From: Afifella aestuarii
Lineage (GTDB): Bacteria; Pseudomonadota; Alphaproteobacteria; Rhizobiales; Afifellaceae
Direction: 5' to 3'
NCBI RefSeq assembly: GCF_004023665.1
Contig: NZ_SAUF01000005.1
Coordinates: 124,001 to 188,000, forward strand
Length of the DNA stretch: 64,000 nucleotides
Part shown: positions 1 through 7,918 of the stretch, piece by piece
Layout: the number at the start of each line of letters is the position of its first letter
Numbering within the stretch: the first letter of the stretch is position 1
The notes under the pieces: generated by a model
The model's input: only the letters and a program-made list of their open reading frames with translations
What the model was told of the DNA's origin: nothing
Database searches by the model: none
Translations under genes and position numbers: made by a program

Positions 1-1341
1 TGGGAGGTCGTCGACAACACCCATTGGCGGTTCCACCTGCGCGAAGGGGTGAAATTCCACGACGGCACCGATTTCGACGCCGAGGACGTGATCGCCTCTG
101 TGCTGCGGGCGCGCGACAAGCCGAGCCAGGCTTTCGCGTCCTACACGCGCAACATCACGGACGTGACGGCCGAAGATCCCCACACGGTGGTGGTGGAGAC
201 GAGCGTCCCGGATCCGATGATCCTCAATTCGCTGAGCCGCATTCGCATCATCAGCTCCGAGCACGCCGACGACGATGTCGCCGCGTTCGACAACGGCACT
301 GCGGCGGTCGGCACCGGCCCGTTCAAATTCGTCTCCTACACGCCTGGCGACCGGATCGTCATGGAGCGGAACGACGACTATTTTGGCGGTGCCTCCGAAT
401 GGAGCAAGGTGACTTTGCGCATGCTGCCCGACAACGGCGCGCGGCTCGCAAGCCTGCTCTCCGGTGACGCAGACCTCATCGAGACGCTTCCTGCGGAAGG
501 TGTCGATCGGGTGAAGAATTCCGACAATCTCAAGGTCATTCGCGGCCAGTCGACCCGTATCGTCTATCTCGGCACGGATGTCGCCCGCGATCAGACGCCT
601 TTCATCACGGCAAAGGACGGCTCCAAGCTCGACAAGAACCCTCTCAAGGACGAGCGGGTGCGTAAGGCGCTCCTGATGTCGATCAACCGGCAGGCGATCG
701 TCCAGCGCGTCATGCAGGACAACGGCACCGTCGCCCATCAGTTCGTCGCCGAGGGCTACTTCGGCCATTCGGACGATGTCGACGAAGTCTCCTACGATCC
801 GGAAGGTGCCAAAAAGCTTCTGGAGGAGGCGGGTTATCCCGACGGTTTCCGTCTGACCCTGCACGGTCCGCAGGGACGCTACGTCAACGACAGTGACGTG
901 CTGCAGGCGGTCGGCCAGATGTTCGCCCGCATCGGCATCGACACGAAGGTCGAGGTGATGCCGTGGTCGATGTATGCCGACAAATACTCCAACGGCGAAT
1001 ATTCCGTCTTCCTCGGCTCCTGGGGCGTCAACACGGGTGAAGTGTCGAATCCGGCGATCGCCATCGTGGCGGGGCGCGACGAGGCGAAGGGCACCGGCCG
1101 TTACAACGGCGGTGGCATCGACGATCCGGAGATCAACAAGCTCCTGGATGAAGCGACCTCGACGCTCGACGAGGACAAGCGTGAGCCGATCCTTCAAAAG
1201 GTCTCCGAACTCACCTTCAACCACCACTATCTGCTGCCTCTGCACTACGAGAACGTCGTGCTCGGAGCCAGCAAGGACGTCGACTACAAGCCGCGTGGCG
1301 ACAAGTATCTGCTCGCCTACGAGGTGAAGTCGGCCGAGTGA
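1..1341 (+). CDS. Peptide/opine-type ABC transporter solute-binding protein (5' end outside window)
   Basis: Periplasmic substrate-binding component of a Dpp/Opp/nickel-family importer (SBP_bac_5). The frame is open from base 1 (WEVVDNTHWRFHLREGVKF), upstream of the first Met at 49, so the N-terminus and signal peptide lie outside the window. The visible 446 residues carry the family's 'FHDGTDFDAEDV' segment, the 'GTGPFKF' turn and the late 'DERVRKALLMSINRQAI' helix. It ends 80 bp before an alpha/beta hydrolase gene and heads the operon that continues through a gamma-glutamyltransferase-like enzyme, two permeases and two ATPases. A GC-rich hairpin follows the stop codon. The ligand is not evident; the neighbours favour a gamma-glutamyl or amide-containing peptide-like compound (inference). 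Confidence 0.93.
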   Translation, partial: WEVVDNTHWRFHLREGVKFHDGTDFDAEDVIASVLRARDKPSQAFASYTRNITDVTAEDPHTVVVETSVPDPMILNSLSRIRIISSEHADDDVAAFDNGTAAVGTGPFKFVSYTPGDRIVMERNDDYFGGASEWSKVTLRMLPDNGARLASLLSGDADLIETLPAEGVDRVKNSDNLKVIRGQSTRIVYLGTDVARDQTPFITAKDGSKLDKNPLKDERVRKALLMSINRQAIVQRVMQDNGTVAHQFVAEGYFGHSDDVDEVSYDPEGAKKLLEEAGYPDGFRLTLHGPQGRYVNDSDVLQAVGQMFARIGIDTKVEVMPWSMYADKYSNGEYSVFLGSWGVNTGEVSNPAIAIVAGRDEAKGTGRYNGGGIDDPEINKLLDEATSTLDEDKREPILQKVSELTFNHHYLLPLHYENVVLGASKDVDYKPRGDKYLLAYEVKSAE

Positions 1342-1368
1342 GCCCCAAGGCTCGCCTTTAAGTCACCG

Positions 1369-1396
1369 GGCGGGGCGCCTCTGCGCCACGCCCGCC
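1369..1396 (+). other. GC-rich stem-loop between binding-protein and hydrolase genes
   Basis: GGCGGG at 1369-1374 pairs with CCCGCC at 1391-1396, with a further GCGC/GCGC pairing inside. No T-run follows, so it is more likely an mRNA-stabilising or attenuating hairpin that keeps binding-protein message in excess than a full terminator. The second binding-protein gene in this window is followed by a similar hairpin. Confidence 0.5.
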
Positions 1397-1421
1397 AATT
1401 CTCCCCTTTCAGGACATAGGA

Positions 1422-2273
1422 ATGCAGGAACTCGGCACCAGCGCTGCCGCTGCTCGCGCGCGCGCCATCTACGACTACGGCCATACGGCAATCTTTGCCT
1501 CCACGGCCGACCCGCGTTTTCACATGCTCTTATATGTGCCGCCGGCGGCGGCCGATGGCCGTCCGGTCGATCTCCTGGTTGCCGTGCACGGAACCGGCCG
1601 CACCTCCGCAATGGAATTCCGCGACGGCTTCGCCGAGTTCGGTCTCTACAACGACTGCGCCGTCCTGTGCCCGATCTTCCCGATGAATGTGCGCGGAGAC
1701 GGCGCGCGCTCGGGGTACAAATATCTGATCGAGGGCGATATCCGCTACGATCTCCTGCTCATCTCCATGGTCGAGGAGATGGCTGCGAAATACGCCCAGG
1801 ATTGGTCGCGTTTTGCGATGTTCGGGTATTCCGGCGGTGGGCATTTCACCCATCGCTTCGCGCTCGTTCATCCGGAACGGCTCTGGGCCGCATGTGTCGG
1901 TGCGCCGGGGTCGGTCACGCTGATCGATCCAGAGCGTGACTGGTGGGTCGGCACCCGCGATCTCGCGGAAAAGTTCGGCAAGCCGTTCAATCTCGAAGAG
2001 CTCGCGAAGCTGCCGGTGCAGATGGTCGTCGGCAAACTCGATCTCGAGACCTGGGAAATCACGCACAAGCCTGGCTCGGCCTACTGGATGGAAGGGGCGA
2101 ACGATGCCGGCGAGACGCGTCCGGAACGCCTGCGTTCGCTCGCGCGCTCTTTCGAAGCCGCCGGCGTGAACGTCACCTTCGACGAAGTCCCCGGCATTTC
2201 ACACGACCGCATGAAGGTGCTTGGCCATGTCAAAGCCTTCCTGACACGCACGCTGGCAGAAAGGCGCAGCTGA
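1422..2273 (+). CDS. Alpha/beta hydrolase
   Basis: A 283-residue alpha/beta-hydrolase-fold enzyme, presumably cytoplasmic because no signal peptide is visible. The nucleophile elbow is GYSGGGHF (G-x-S-x-G) and an early 'AVHGTGRTS' supplies the oxyanion-hole strand. The C-terminal 'GISHDRM' supplies a plausible catalytic His. The start ATG follows a 'caggacatagga' leader. Its stop overlaps the next start (TGATG), so it is translationally coupled to the gamma-glutamyltransferase-like gene. An esterase, amidase or deacylase acting on the imported compound would fit the operon, but the substrate is unknown. Confidence 0.85.
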   Translation: MQELGTSAAAARARAIYDYGHTAIFASTADPRFHMLLYVPPAAADGRPVDLLVAVHGTGRTSAMEFRDGFAEFGLYNDCAVLCPIFPMNVRGDGARSGYKYLIEGDIRYDLLLISMVEEMAAKYAQDWSRFAMFGYSGGGHFTHRFALVHPERLWAACVGAPGSVTLIDPERDWWVGTRDLAEKFGKPFNLEELAKLPVQMVVGKLDLETWEITHKPGSAYWMEGANDAGETRPERLRSLARSFEAAGVNVTFDEVPGISHDRMKVLGHVKAFLTRTLAERRS

Positions 2274-3883
2274 TGAACAACGCAACAATCGTCGCCCCCC
2301 AGCCGGAGGCTGTGGAGGCCGGAGCCAATGTCCTGGCGCGCGGCGGCAATGCCGTCGATGCAGCGCTCGCCTGCGCCTTCATGCAGGGTGTCGTCGATCC
2401 GCAGATGGCCGGTGTCGGCGGTTTCGGCTCGATGCAGGTCTATATGCCGGGCCGAGGCGTGCACGAGATGCTGGAATTCTACGCGCTCGCGCCGGCCGCG
2501 GCCACGCCGGAGATGTGGCTCGACAAGCTGCTCGGCCAAAGCCGCGACGGCTTCGGCTTCATTCTCGAAGGCAACATCTCCGAGATCGGCTATCTCGCCT
2601 GCTGCACGCCGGGCTCTCTCAAGGGCTATGAGACGGCCCTTCGCGATTACGGCACGTTCGATTGGGCCGATCTGATCACGCCTGCGGCCGAAGTCGCGCG
2701 CACGGGCTTCATGATCCGCCCGCACATGCACTGGTACTGGTCGAAGGACCAGTCGGGAGACGGGCAGGCGAACACCATCGACAAGCTGCGCTTCTCCAAG
2801 ACCGGGCGGAGCGTCTATTTCCACGAGGACGGAAGCCTGCGTGCCGTGGGCGAGATCCTGCGCAATCCCGACCTTGCCAACACTCTGGAGCGGATCGCGC
2901 GAAGCGGCGGCTCGGATATCTACTACCACGGCGAAATCGCCGAAGAGATTGCCGCCGACTTCAAGGCGGGCGGCGGCCTCATTGGTCTGGAGGATCTCGC
3001 GAAATACGAGGTGACCCGATCGGAGCCGGTCTGGGGGCACTACCGCGGCCATAAGATTTCCACGAGTGCGCCTCCGGCATCCGGTTTCCCGATGCTGGAG
3101 ATCCTGCACATCATGGAGCATTTCGATGTCGGGGCCATGCAGCATGCAAGCACCGAGCATGTGCGTCTTCTCTTCGAGGCGATGAAGCGCATGACGATCG
3201 ACAAGGACGCCCATATGGGCGATCCGGCCTATGTCGAGGTGCCGGTCGAACGCCTTCTCTCCGACGAGAATATCCGGGCCCATGCCGAAAGCATCCGCCG
3301 CGGCGAACGCGCGAATGTGGAACGCCTCGACCTCTCGCAGCGCGACACCACCCATATTTCGGTGATCGATCGTGAGGGGAATGCGGTCGCCATGACCCAC
3401 ACGCTCGGCAGCCCCTCCGGCGCCATCACCGACGGCCTCGGCTTCATGTACAACGGCACGATGAGCCGCTTCGATCCGCGTCCTGGACGTCCCGGCTCGA
3501 TCGCGCCGCGCAAGCGTCGGGCGAGCTCGGCTGCGCCGACGATCGTGTTTCGCGATGACAAGCCGTTTATCGTCATCGGCGCCCCCGGTGGCAGCTATAT
3601 CGCCCCGACGGTCGCTCAGGGCATCATGAACATGATCGATTTCGACATGTCGATCCAGGAGGCGGTGACGGCACCACGCATTGTCGGCGTGTCGAACACG
3701 ATCGACATCTGCAACCGCATTCGCCGTTCGGTGGAGGCGGATCTGCGCGCGGATGGCTACGAGGTCGAGCGCTCGCCGCAGACCTATGCCTTTGCGGCCC
3801 TGCACGGCATCCGGATCGATGACGGCGTCTCGAAGGGGGCCGCAGATCCGCAGCGGGATGGTATGGCCATCTCGATCACCTAG
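2273..3883 (+). CDS. Gamma-glutamyltransferase family protein (Ntn hydrolase), no signal peptide
   Basis: A 536-residue gamma-glutamyltransferase/cephalosporin-acylase family enzyme. The family normally cleaves itself in front of a conserved Thr, which becomes the nucleophile; here 'RDTTHISVIDREGNAVAM' matches that site. 'ARGGNAVDAALA' near the N-terminus, 'GLGFMYNG' and 'GAPGGSYI' are further family signatures. The frame is open upstream, but the ATG at 2273 overlaps the hydrolase stop (ATGA) and gives the standard N-terminus. Unlike classical periplasmic GGTs it has no signal peptide, so it should act in the cytoplasm after import. Its position inside an importer operon suggests hydrolysis of a gamma-glutamyl (or other amide) bond in the transported substrate; this is inference. 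Confidence 0.9.
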   Translation: MNNATIVAPQPEAVEAGANVLARGGNAVDAALACAFMQGVVDPQMAGVGGFGSMQVYMPGRGVHEMLEFYALAPAAATPEMWLDKLLGQSRDGFGFILEGNISEIGYLACCTPGSLKGYETALRDYGTFDWADLITPAAEVARTGFMIRPHMHWYWSKDQSGDGQANTIDKLRFSKTGRSVYFHEDGSLRAVGEILRNPDLANTLERIARSGGSDIYYHGEIAEEIAADFKAGGGLIGLEDLAKYEVTRSEPVWGHYRGHKISTSAPPASGFPMLEILHIMEHFDVGAMQHASTEHVRLLFEAMKRMTIDKDAHMGDPAYVEVPVERLLSDENIRAHAESIRRGERANVERLDLSQRDTTHISVIDREGNAVAMTHTLGSPSGAITDGLGFMYNGTMSRFDPRPGRPGSIAPRKRRASSAAPTIVFRDDKPFIVIGAPGGSYIAPTVAQGIMNMIDFDMSIQEAVTAPRIVGVSNTIDICNRIRRSVEADLRADGYEVERSPQTYAFAALHGIRIDDGVSKGAADPQRDGMAISIT

Positions 3884-3900
3884 GCAGGCGGAGAGGCTGA

Positions 3901-4875
3901 ATGGTCACTTCCATTATTCGGCGGTTCATCCAGGCATTGTTCGTCATCGTGGCGATGACGGTGATCGTCTTTGTCGCCGTCAACGTCATCGGCAATCCGG
4001 TCGACATTCTGATCAACCCGGATGCGAACCAGGCCGAGCGCGCACGTGTGATCGCGGAATATGGCCTCGATCAGCCTCTCTGGCGCCAGTACATCGACTT
4101 CATGGCGGGGCTGTTGCGCGGCGATTTCGGCAACAGCTTCGTCTACGGTCGCTCCGCTCTCCAGGTGATTTTGGAGCGTTTCCCGGCGACGCTGGAACTC
4201 GCCCTCTCGGCGCTGGTGATTGCGCTCATCGTCGGTCTGCCGCTCGGCCTTTACGCCGGGCTGCGGCCGCGGAGCATCGCCTCGCGCATCATCATGTCGG
4301 GCTCGATCCTCGGCTTTTCACTGCCGACATTCTGGGTCGGCCTCATGTTCATCCTCTTGTTTTCCGTGCAGCTCGGATGGTTGCCGTCGAACGGGCGCGG
4401 CGAGACCGTGGAAATCCTCGGCATGCGCTGGTCGTTCCTGACGGAGGACGGGTTACGGCATCTCTTTCTGCCAGCCCTCAACCTCGCGCTCTTCAAGACC
4501 TCGCTCGTTCTGCGCCTGACCCGTGCCGGCGTGCAGGAGGTGCTGCCGCAGGATTACATCAAGTTTGCCCGAGCCAAGGGACTGAGCGAGCGTCGGATCA
4601 TTTCCGTGCACGTCCTCAAGAACCTGATGATCCCGGTCGTGACGATCGTCGGACTCGAATTCGGCTCGCTCATTGCCTTCTCCGTGGTGACGGAGAGCAT
4701 CTTCGCCTGGCCCGGCATGGGTAAGCTCATCATCGACAGCATCAACCTTCTCGATCGGCCCGTGATCGTCGCTTACCTGATGATGATGGTCCTGATTTTC
4801 GTCGGCCTGAATTTCATCGTCGATCTTTGTTACACGCTGCTGGATCCCCGCGTCCGGCTCGATGCCCAACGGTGA
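3901..4875 (+). CDS. ABC transporter permease, DppB type
   Basis: A 324-residue inner-membrane permease of the binding-protein-dependent BPD_transp_1 family (DppB/OppB/GsiC type). Several hydrophobic segments are visible, starting at residues 8-35. The cytoplasmic EAA-loop region that docks the ATPase is 'DYIKFARAKGLSERRI'. The start ATG is preceded by 'ggcggagaggctga', a good ribosome-binding site. It overlaps the downstream permease gene if that gene starts at 4862. Confidence 0.95.
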   Translation: MVTSIIRRFIQALFVIVAMTVIVFVAVNVIGNPVDILINPDANQAERARVIAEYGLDQPLWRQYIDFMAGLLRGDFGNSFVYGRSALQVILERFPATLELALSALVIALIVGLPLGLYAGLRPRSIASRIIMSGSILGFSLPTFWVGLMFILLFSVQLGWLPSNGRGETVEILGMRWSFLTEDGLRHLFLPALNLALFKTSLVLRLTRAGVQEVLPQDYIKFARAKGLSERRIISVHVLKNLMIPVVTIVGLEFGSLIAFSVVTESIFAWPGMGKLIIDSINLLDRPVIVAYLMMMVLIFVGLNFIVDLCYTLLDPRVRLDAQR

Positions 4876-5806
4876 CGCCATGGACCCTCAGCTTGTAGAT
4901 CACATCGAAAACGCGGTGTCGGAGACGGAGACACTCACCTCCGAGCGGGGCCGCAATAAGCTTCGGGAGTTCTTTCGCTCTCCCGGTGCGGTTCTGGGGC
5001 TGCTCACGCTTTTTGTGATCATCATTGTGGCGGTCCTTGCGCCGCATATCGCCCCGCAGAATCCTTACGACCTTTCGCAGCTCGATATCCTCGACAGCAG
5101 GTTGCCGCCGGGCTCGGAATCCTTCTCTGGCGTGCCCTACGTTCTCGGCACCGATGCGCAGGGACGCGACATCCTCTCTGGCATTCTCTACGGGCTGCGC
5201 GCCTCGCTGATGGTGGGTGTGCTCTCGGCGTTCGCCGCCGCGATCATCGGCACTTCGGCGGGCCTCACGGCCGCTTACATCGGCGGGCGGGTTGAGAGCC
5301 TCATGATGCGGATCGTCGATCTGCAGCTGTCCTTTCCCACGATCCTGATGGCTTTGATGATGCTCGCCGTCCTCGGCAAAGGCCTGGTGAACGTCATCCT
5401 GGCGCTGATCATCGCCGAATGGGCCGTCTATGCCCGCACCGTGCGCGCGACGGCGCTCGTTGAACGTGAGAAAGAATATATCGAGGCGGCGCGATGCCTG
5501 CGGCTGCCAGGATGGCGCATCCTCTTCCGCCATCTTCTGCCGAACTGCCTCGCGCCCGTGATCGTCATCTCCACAATGCAGGTCGCCCGCGCCATCAGCC
5601 TGGAGGCGACCTTGTCCTTTCTCGGTCTCGGCGCATCCGTGACGGAGCCCTCGCTCGGCATGCTCATTTCCAACGGCTACCAGTACCTGCTCTCCGGCCT
5701 CTACTGGATCAGCTTCTATCCGGGCATTGCCCTGCTCGTGACGATCGTCGCGATCAATCTCGTCGGCGACAGGCTGCGTGATGTCCTCAATCCGAGGAAC
5801 GTGTGA
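4862..5806 (+). CDS. ABC transporter permease, DppC type
   Basis: A 314-residue second permease subunit (DppC/OppC type), with the N-terminal cytoplasmic stretch plus one TM helix typical of OppC_N and then the BPD_transp_1 core. 'GTDAQGRDILS' is the characteristic periplasmic-loop motif and 'EYIEAARCLRLPGWRI' is the EAA loop. Two starts are possible: ATG 4862, inside the upstream gene, or ATG 4880, which gives MDPQLVDH and just clears the upstream stop. Neither has a strong Shine-Dalgarno sequence, so the start is uncertain by six codons. Confidence 0.93.
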   Translation: MPNGDAMDPQLVDHIENAVSETETLTSERGRNKLREFFRSPGAVLGLLTLFVIIIVAVLAPHIAPQNPYDLSQLDILDSRLPPGSESFSGVPYVLGTDAQGRDILSGILYGLRASLMVGVLSAFAAAIIGTSAGLTAAYIGGRVESLMMRIVDLQLSFPTILMALMMLAVLGKGLVNVILALIIAEWAVYARTVRATALVEREKEYIEAARCLRLPGWRILFRHLLPNCLAPVIVISTMQVARAISLEATLSFLGLGASVTEPSLGMLISNGYQYLLSGLYWISFYPGIALLVTIVAINLVGDRLRDVLNPRNV

Positions 5807-5807
5807 G

Positions 5808-6809
5808 ATGGCCGCTTTGCTGGAAGTGAAGAACCTCGTCACCGAGTTTCCCCGTCATGGTGCAGCGCCCGTCAAGGCGGTCAACGACGTTTCCTTTTCG
5901 CTCGAGAAGGGAAGGGTGCTCGGACTTGTCGGCGAAAGCGGCTCGGGAAAATCCGTGACCGGCTTTTCGATCATGGGCCTCGTCGATGCGCCCGGGCGTG
6001 TCGCTTCGGGTGACATCTTCTTCAACGGTGAGAACCTCGCAGATCTCAACGCGGAAGACATGCGGCGCCTGCGCGGACGCCACATCGCGATGGTCTTTCA
6101 GGATCCGATGATGACGCTCAATCCGGTCCTGCGGATCGAGACGCAGATGACCGAAACGCTCCTCGCGCATGAGAAGATGGATCGTGCCGAAGCGCGGGCG
6201 CGGGCGCGCGATGCGCTGGGCATGGTCGGAATCCCAAGCCCTGAAGAGCGGCTCTCTGCCTATCCGCACGAGTTTTCAGGTGGCATGCGCCAGCGCGTCG
6301 CCATCGCGATCGCGCTTCTGCACAGCCCCGAGCTGATCATCGCGGACGAACCCACGACGGCGCTGGACGTGACCATCCAGGCGCAAATCATTTCCGAGTT
6401 CCAACGCCTGGCCGAGGAGAGGGACACGGCCGTGATCTGGATCACCCACGACCTTGCCATCGTCTCGCGGCTCGCCGACGACATTGCCGTCATGTATGCG
6501 GGCCGCCTCGTGGAGACCGGCCCGGTCGCCGACGTCCTGACCGATCCGCGCCATCATTATACGCGCGGGCTGATGGATTCCGTGCCGAGCCAGAACACCC
6601 GGGGCGCGCTTCTGAAGCAGATCCCCGGTATGACGCCGAGCCCGGCCAATCTTCCTTCCGGATGCAGCTTTCGCACCCGATGCGGAGGCGCTGACGCGCT
6701 CTGCACGAAGCTCCCACCCGAGATCCGGGAAGGTGAGCGGAGCTTTCGCTGCGTGCATCCCTTGGGCGCGCAGTCGTTGGATGCGGTTGCCGGGGAGGCC
6801 GTATCGTGA
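5808..6809 (+). CDS. ABC transporter ATP-binding protein, DppD type
   Basis: A 333-residue cytoplasmic ATPase subunit. Walker A is GESGSGKS, the ABC signature is SGGMRQRV, Walker B is [12 protein letters not shown], and the H-loop lies in 'WITHDLAIV'. The C-terminal oligopeptide/dipeptide extension has the Cys-containing '[15 protein letters not shown]' pattern seen in DppD/DppF proteins. An ATG further upstream (5778) is in frame but lies inside the permease gene; ATG 5808 sits one base after the permease stop and gives the standard MAALLEVKN start. The stop overlaps the next GTG start. Confidence 0.95.
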   Translation: MAALLEVKNLVTEFPRHGAAPVKAVNDVSFSLEKGRVLGLVGESGSGKSVTGFSIMGLVDAPGRVASGDIFFNGENLADLNAEDMRRLRGRHIAMVFQDPMMTLNPVLRIETQMTETLLAHEKMDRAEARARARDALGMVGIPSPEERLSAYPHEFSGGMRQRVAIAIALLHSPELIIADEPTTALDVTIQAQIISEFQRLAEERDTAVIWITHDLAIVSRLADDIAVMYAGRLVETGPVADVLTDPRHHYTRGLMDSVPSQNTRGALLKQIPGMTPSPANLPSGCSFRTRCGGADALCTKLPPEIREGERSFRCVHPLGAQSLDAVAGEAVS

Positions 6810-7846
6810 GCGAGGCGAACGAGGTGATGGAAAAAGCTCCAAAGATGCCGCTGGTCGAAGCCTGCGACGTGACGCGTCGCTTCGGTGCAACGCCCGATCT
6901 TGCCGCCCGCATTGCCATCAGTGCAGGCGCGGCGGAACCGCCGGCCGTCGTCTATGCGCTCGACGACATCAATCTCTCGGTTGCCCGCGGCGAAGTCCTG
7001 GGGGTGGTCGGCGAGAGCGGCTGCGGGAAGTCGACGCTCGGCCGCATCGTGGCGGGCATTCTGCCACCGACCGAGGGAGAAATCCGCTGGAAGGGCGAGC
7101 CGCATCACAAGCTGAAAGGGCGGGCGCGCAAGGCGGCCGATCTCGCCGCACAGATGATTTTCCAGAATCCGATGGCGGCCCTCAATCCGCGTATGCGCAT
7201 CGAGAGCATCGTGGCTGAGGCGCCTCGTGCACACGGTCTCATCGAGGGAAGCGTCTCCGATTACGTCGATGAGCATCTGCGAATGGCCGGCTTCGATCCG
7301 GCGATGAAGAAGCGCCTGCCGCACGAATTCTCCGGCGGCCAGCGTCAGCGGGTGAACATCGCTCGGGCGCTCGCCGTGAAGCCGGAATTTCTGGTTTGCG
7401 ATGAAAGCGTCGCCGCCCTCGACGTCTCCATCCAGGCCCAGATCATCAATCTCTTCGTGAAGCTGCGGGAAGAGCTCGATCTCACTTATATGTTCATCAG
7501 CCACGATCTCGGCGTGGTCGAGCATATCTCCGACCGCGTCGTCATCATGTATCTCGGTCGGATCGTGGAAGAGGCGCCGGTGGAAGAGATCTTTGCCCGC
7601 CCGAACCATCCCTATACGCAGGCGCTGCTCGCCGAAATTCCGCGCATCGAGCCGCGCAAGCGCCGCTTCCAGGCGATCAAGGGCGAGATTCCGAGCCCGT
7701 TATTTCCGCCGAAGGGCTGTCACTTTCATCCCCGGTGCCCGTTCGCCCACGAACGCTGCCGGGTGGAGGTGCCGAAGCTCAAGCCGGTTGCCGGCGGCCA
7801 TCTCTCGGCCTGCCATCTGAATGACGAGGCCGCCGCTGGGGCGTGA
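6806..7846 (+). CDS. ABC transporter ATP-binding protein, DppF/OppF type
   Basis: A 346-residue second ATPase of the importer, starting at a GTG that overlaps the previous stop (GTGA). Walker A is GESGCGKS, the signature is SGGQRQRV, and the C-terminal Cys motif is '[15 protein letters not shown]'. Walker B reads [12 protein letters not shown]: the catalytic Glu is kept but the usual Pro after it is Ser. It completes a full importer (binding protein, two permeases, two ATPases). It is the last gene of the operon, since a metal-responsive promoter begins just after its stop. Confidence 0.95.
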   Translation: MSEANEVMEKAPKMPLVEACDVTRRFGATPDLAARIAISAGAAEPPAVVYALDDINLSVARGEVLGVVGESGCGKSTLGRIVAGILPPTEGEIRWKGEPHHKLKGRARKAADLAAQMIFQNPMAALNPRMRIESIVAEAPRAHGLIEGSVSDYVDEHLRMAGFDPAMKKRLPHEFSGGQRQRVNIARALAVKPEFLVCDESVAALDVSIQAQIINLFVKLREELDLTYMFISHDLGVVEHISDRVVIMYLGRIVEEAPVEEIFARPNHPYTQALLAEIPRIEPRKRRFQAIKGEIPSPLFPPKGCHFHPRCPFAHERCRVEVPKLKPVAGGHLSACHLNDEAAAGA

Positions 7847-7858
7847 CGATCGACTGAC

Positions 7859-7889
7859 TTGACCTTCCAGTGGCTGGAAGCCCCATTTA
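7859..7889 (+). promoter_or_regulatory. CueR/HmrR-type copper-responsive promoter/operator
   Basis: A perfect inverted repeat CTTCCAG (7864-7870) - TGG - CTGGAAG (7874-7880) sits directly after a -35-like TTGACC (7859-7864). A weak -10-like CATTTA lies at 7884-7889, giving the stretched 19-bp spacer typical of MerR-family promoters. The arrangement closely matches known CueR/HmrR operators in front of copA genes. It places the copA transcription start near 7896, so translation must start downstream of this site. Confidence 0.85.
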
Positions 7890-7918
7890 GGGTGCGATCA
7901 GCCACGAGGATTGGTCTC

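Noticed and set aside
2081-3805. A 574-codon open frame on the minus strand
   Set aside because: It is antisense to the well-conserved gamma-glutamyltransferase-like gene and its product is Arg/His/Asp-rich without family motifs, typical of the complement of GC-rich genes.
7391-7420. Walker B of the DppF-like ATPase reads CDESVAALD instead of the common DEP
   Set aside because: The catalytic Glu is kept, and position-after-Glu variation occurs in working transporters (the fused ATPase has DEI). It is not evidence of inactivation.
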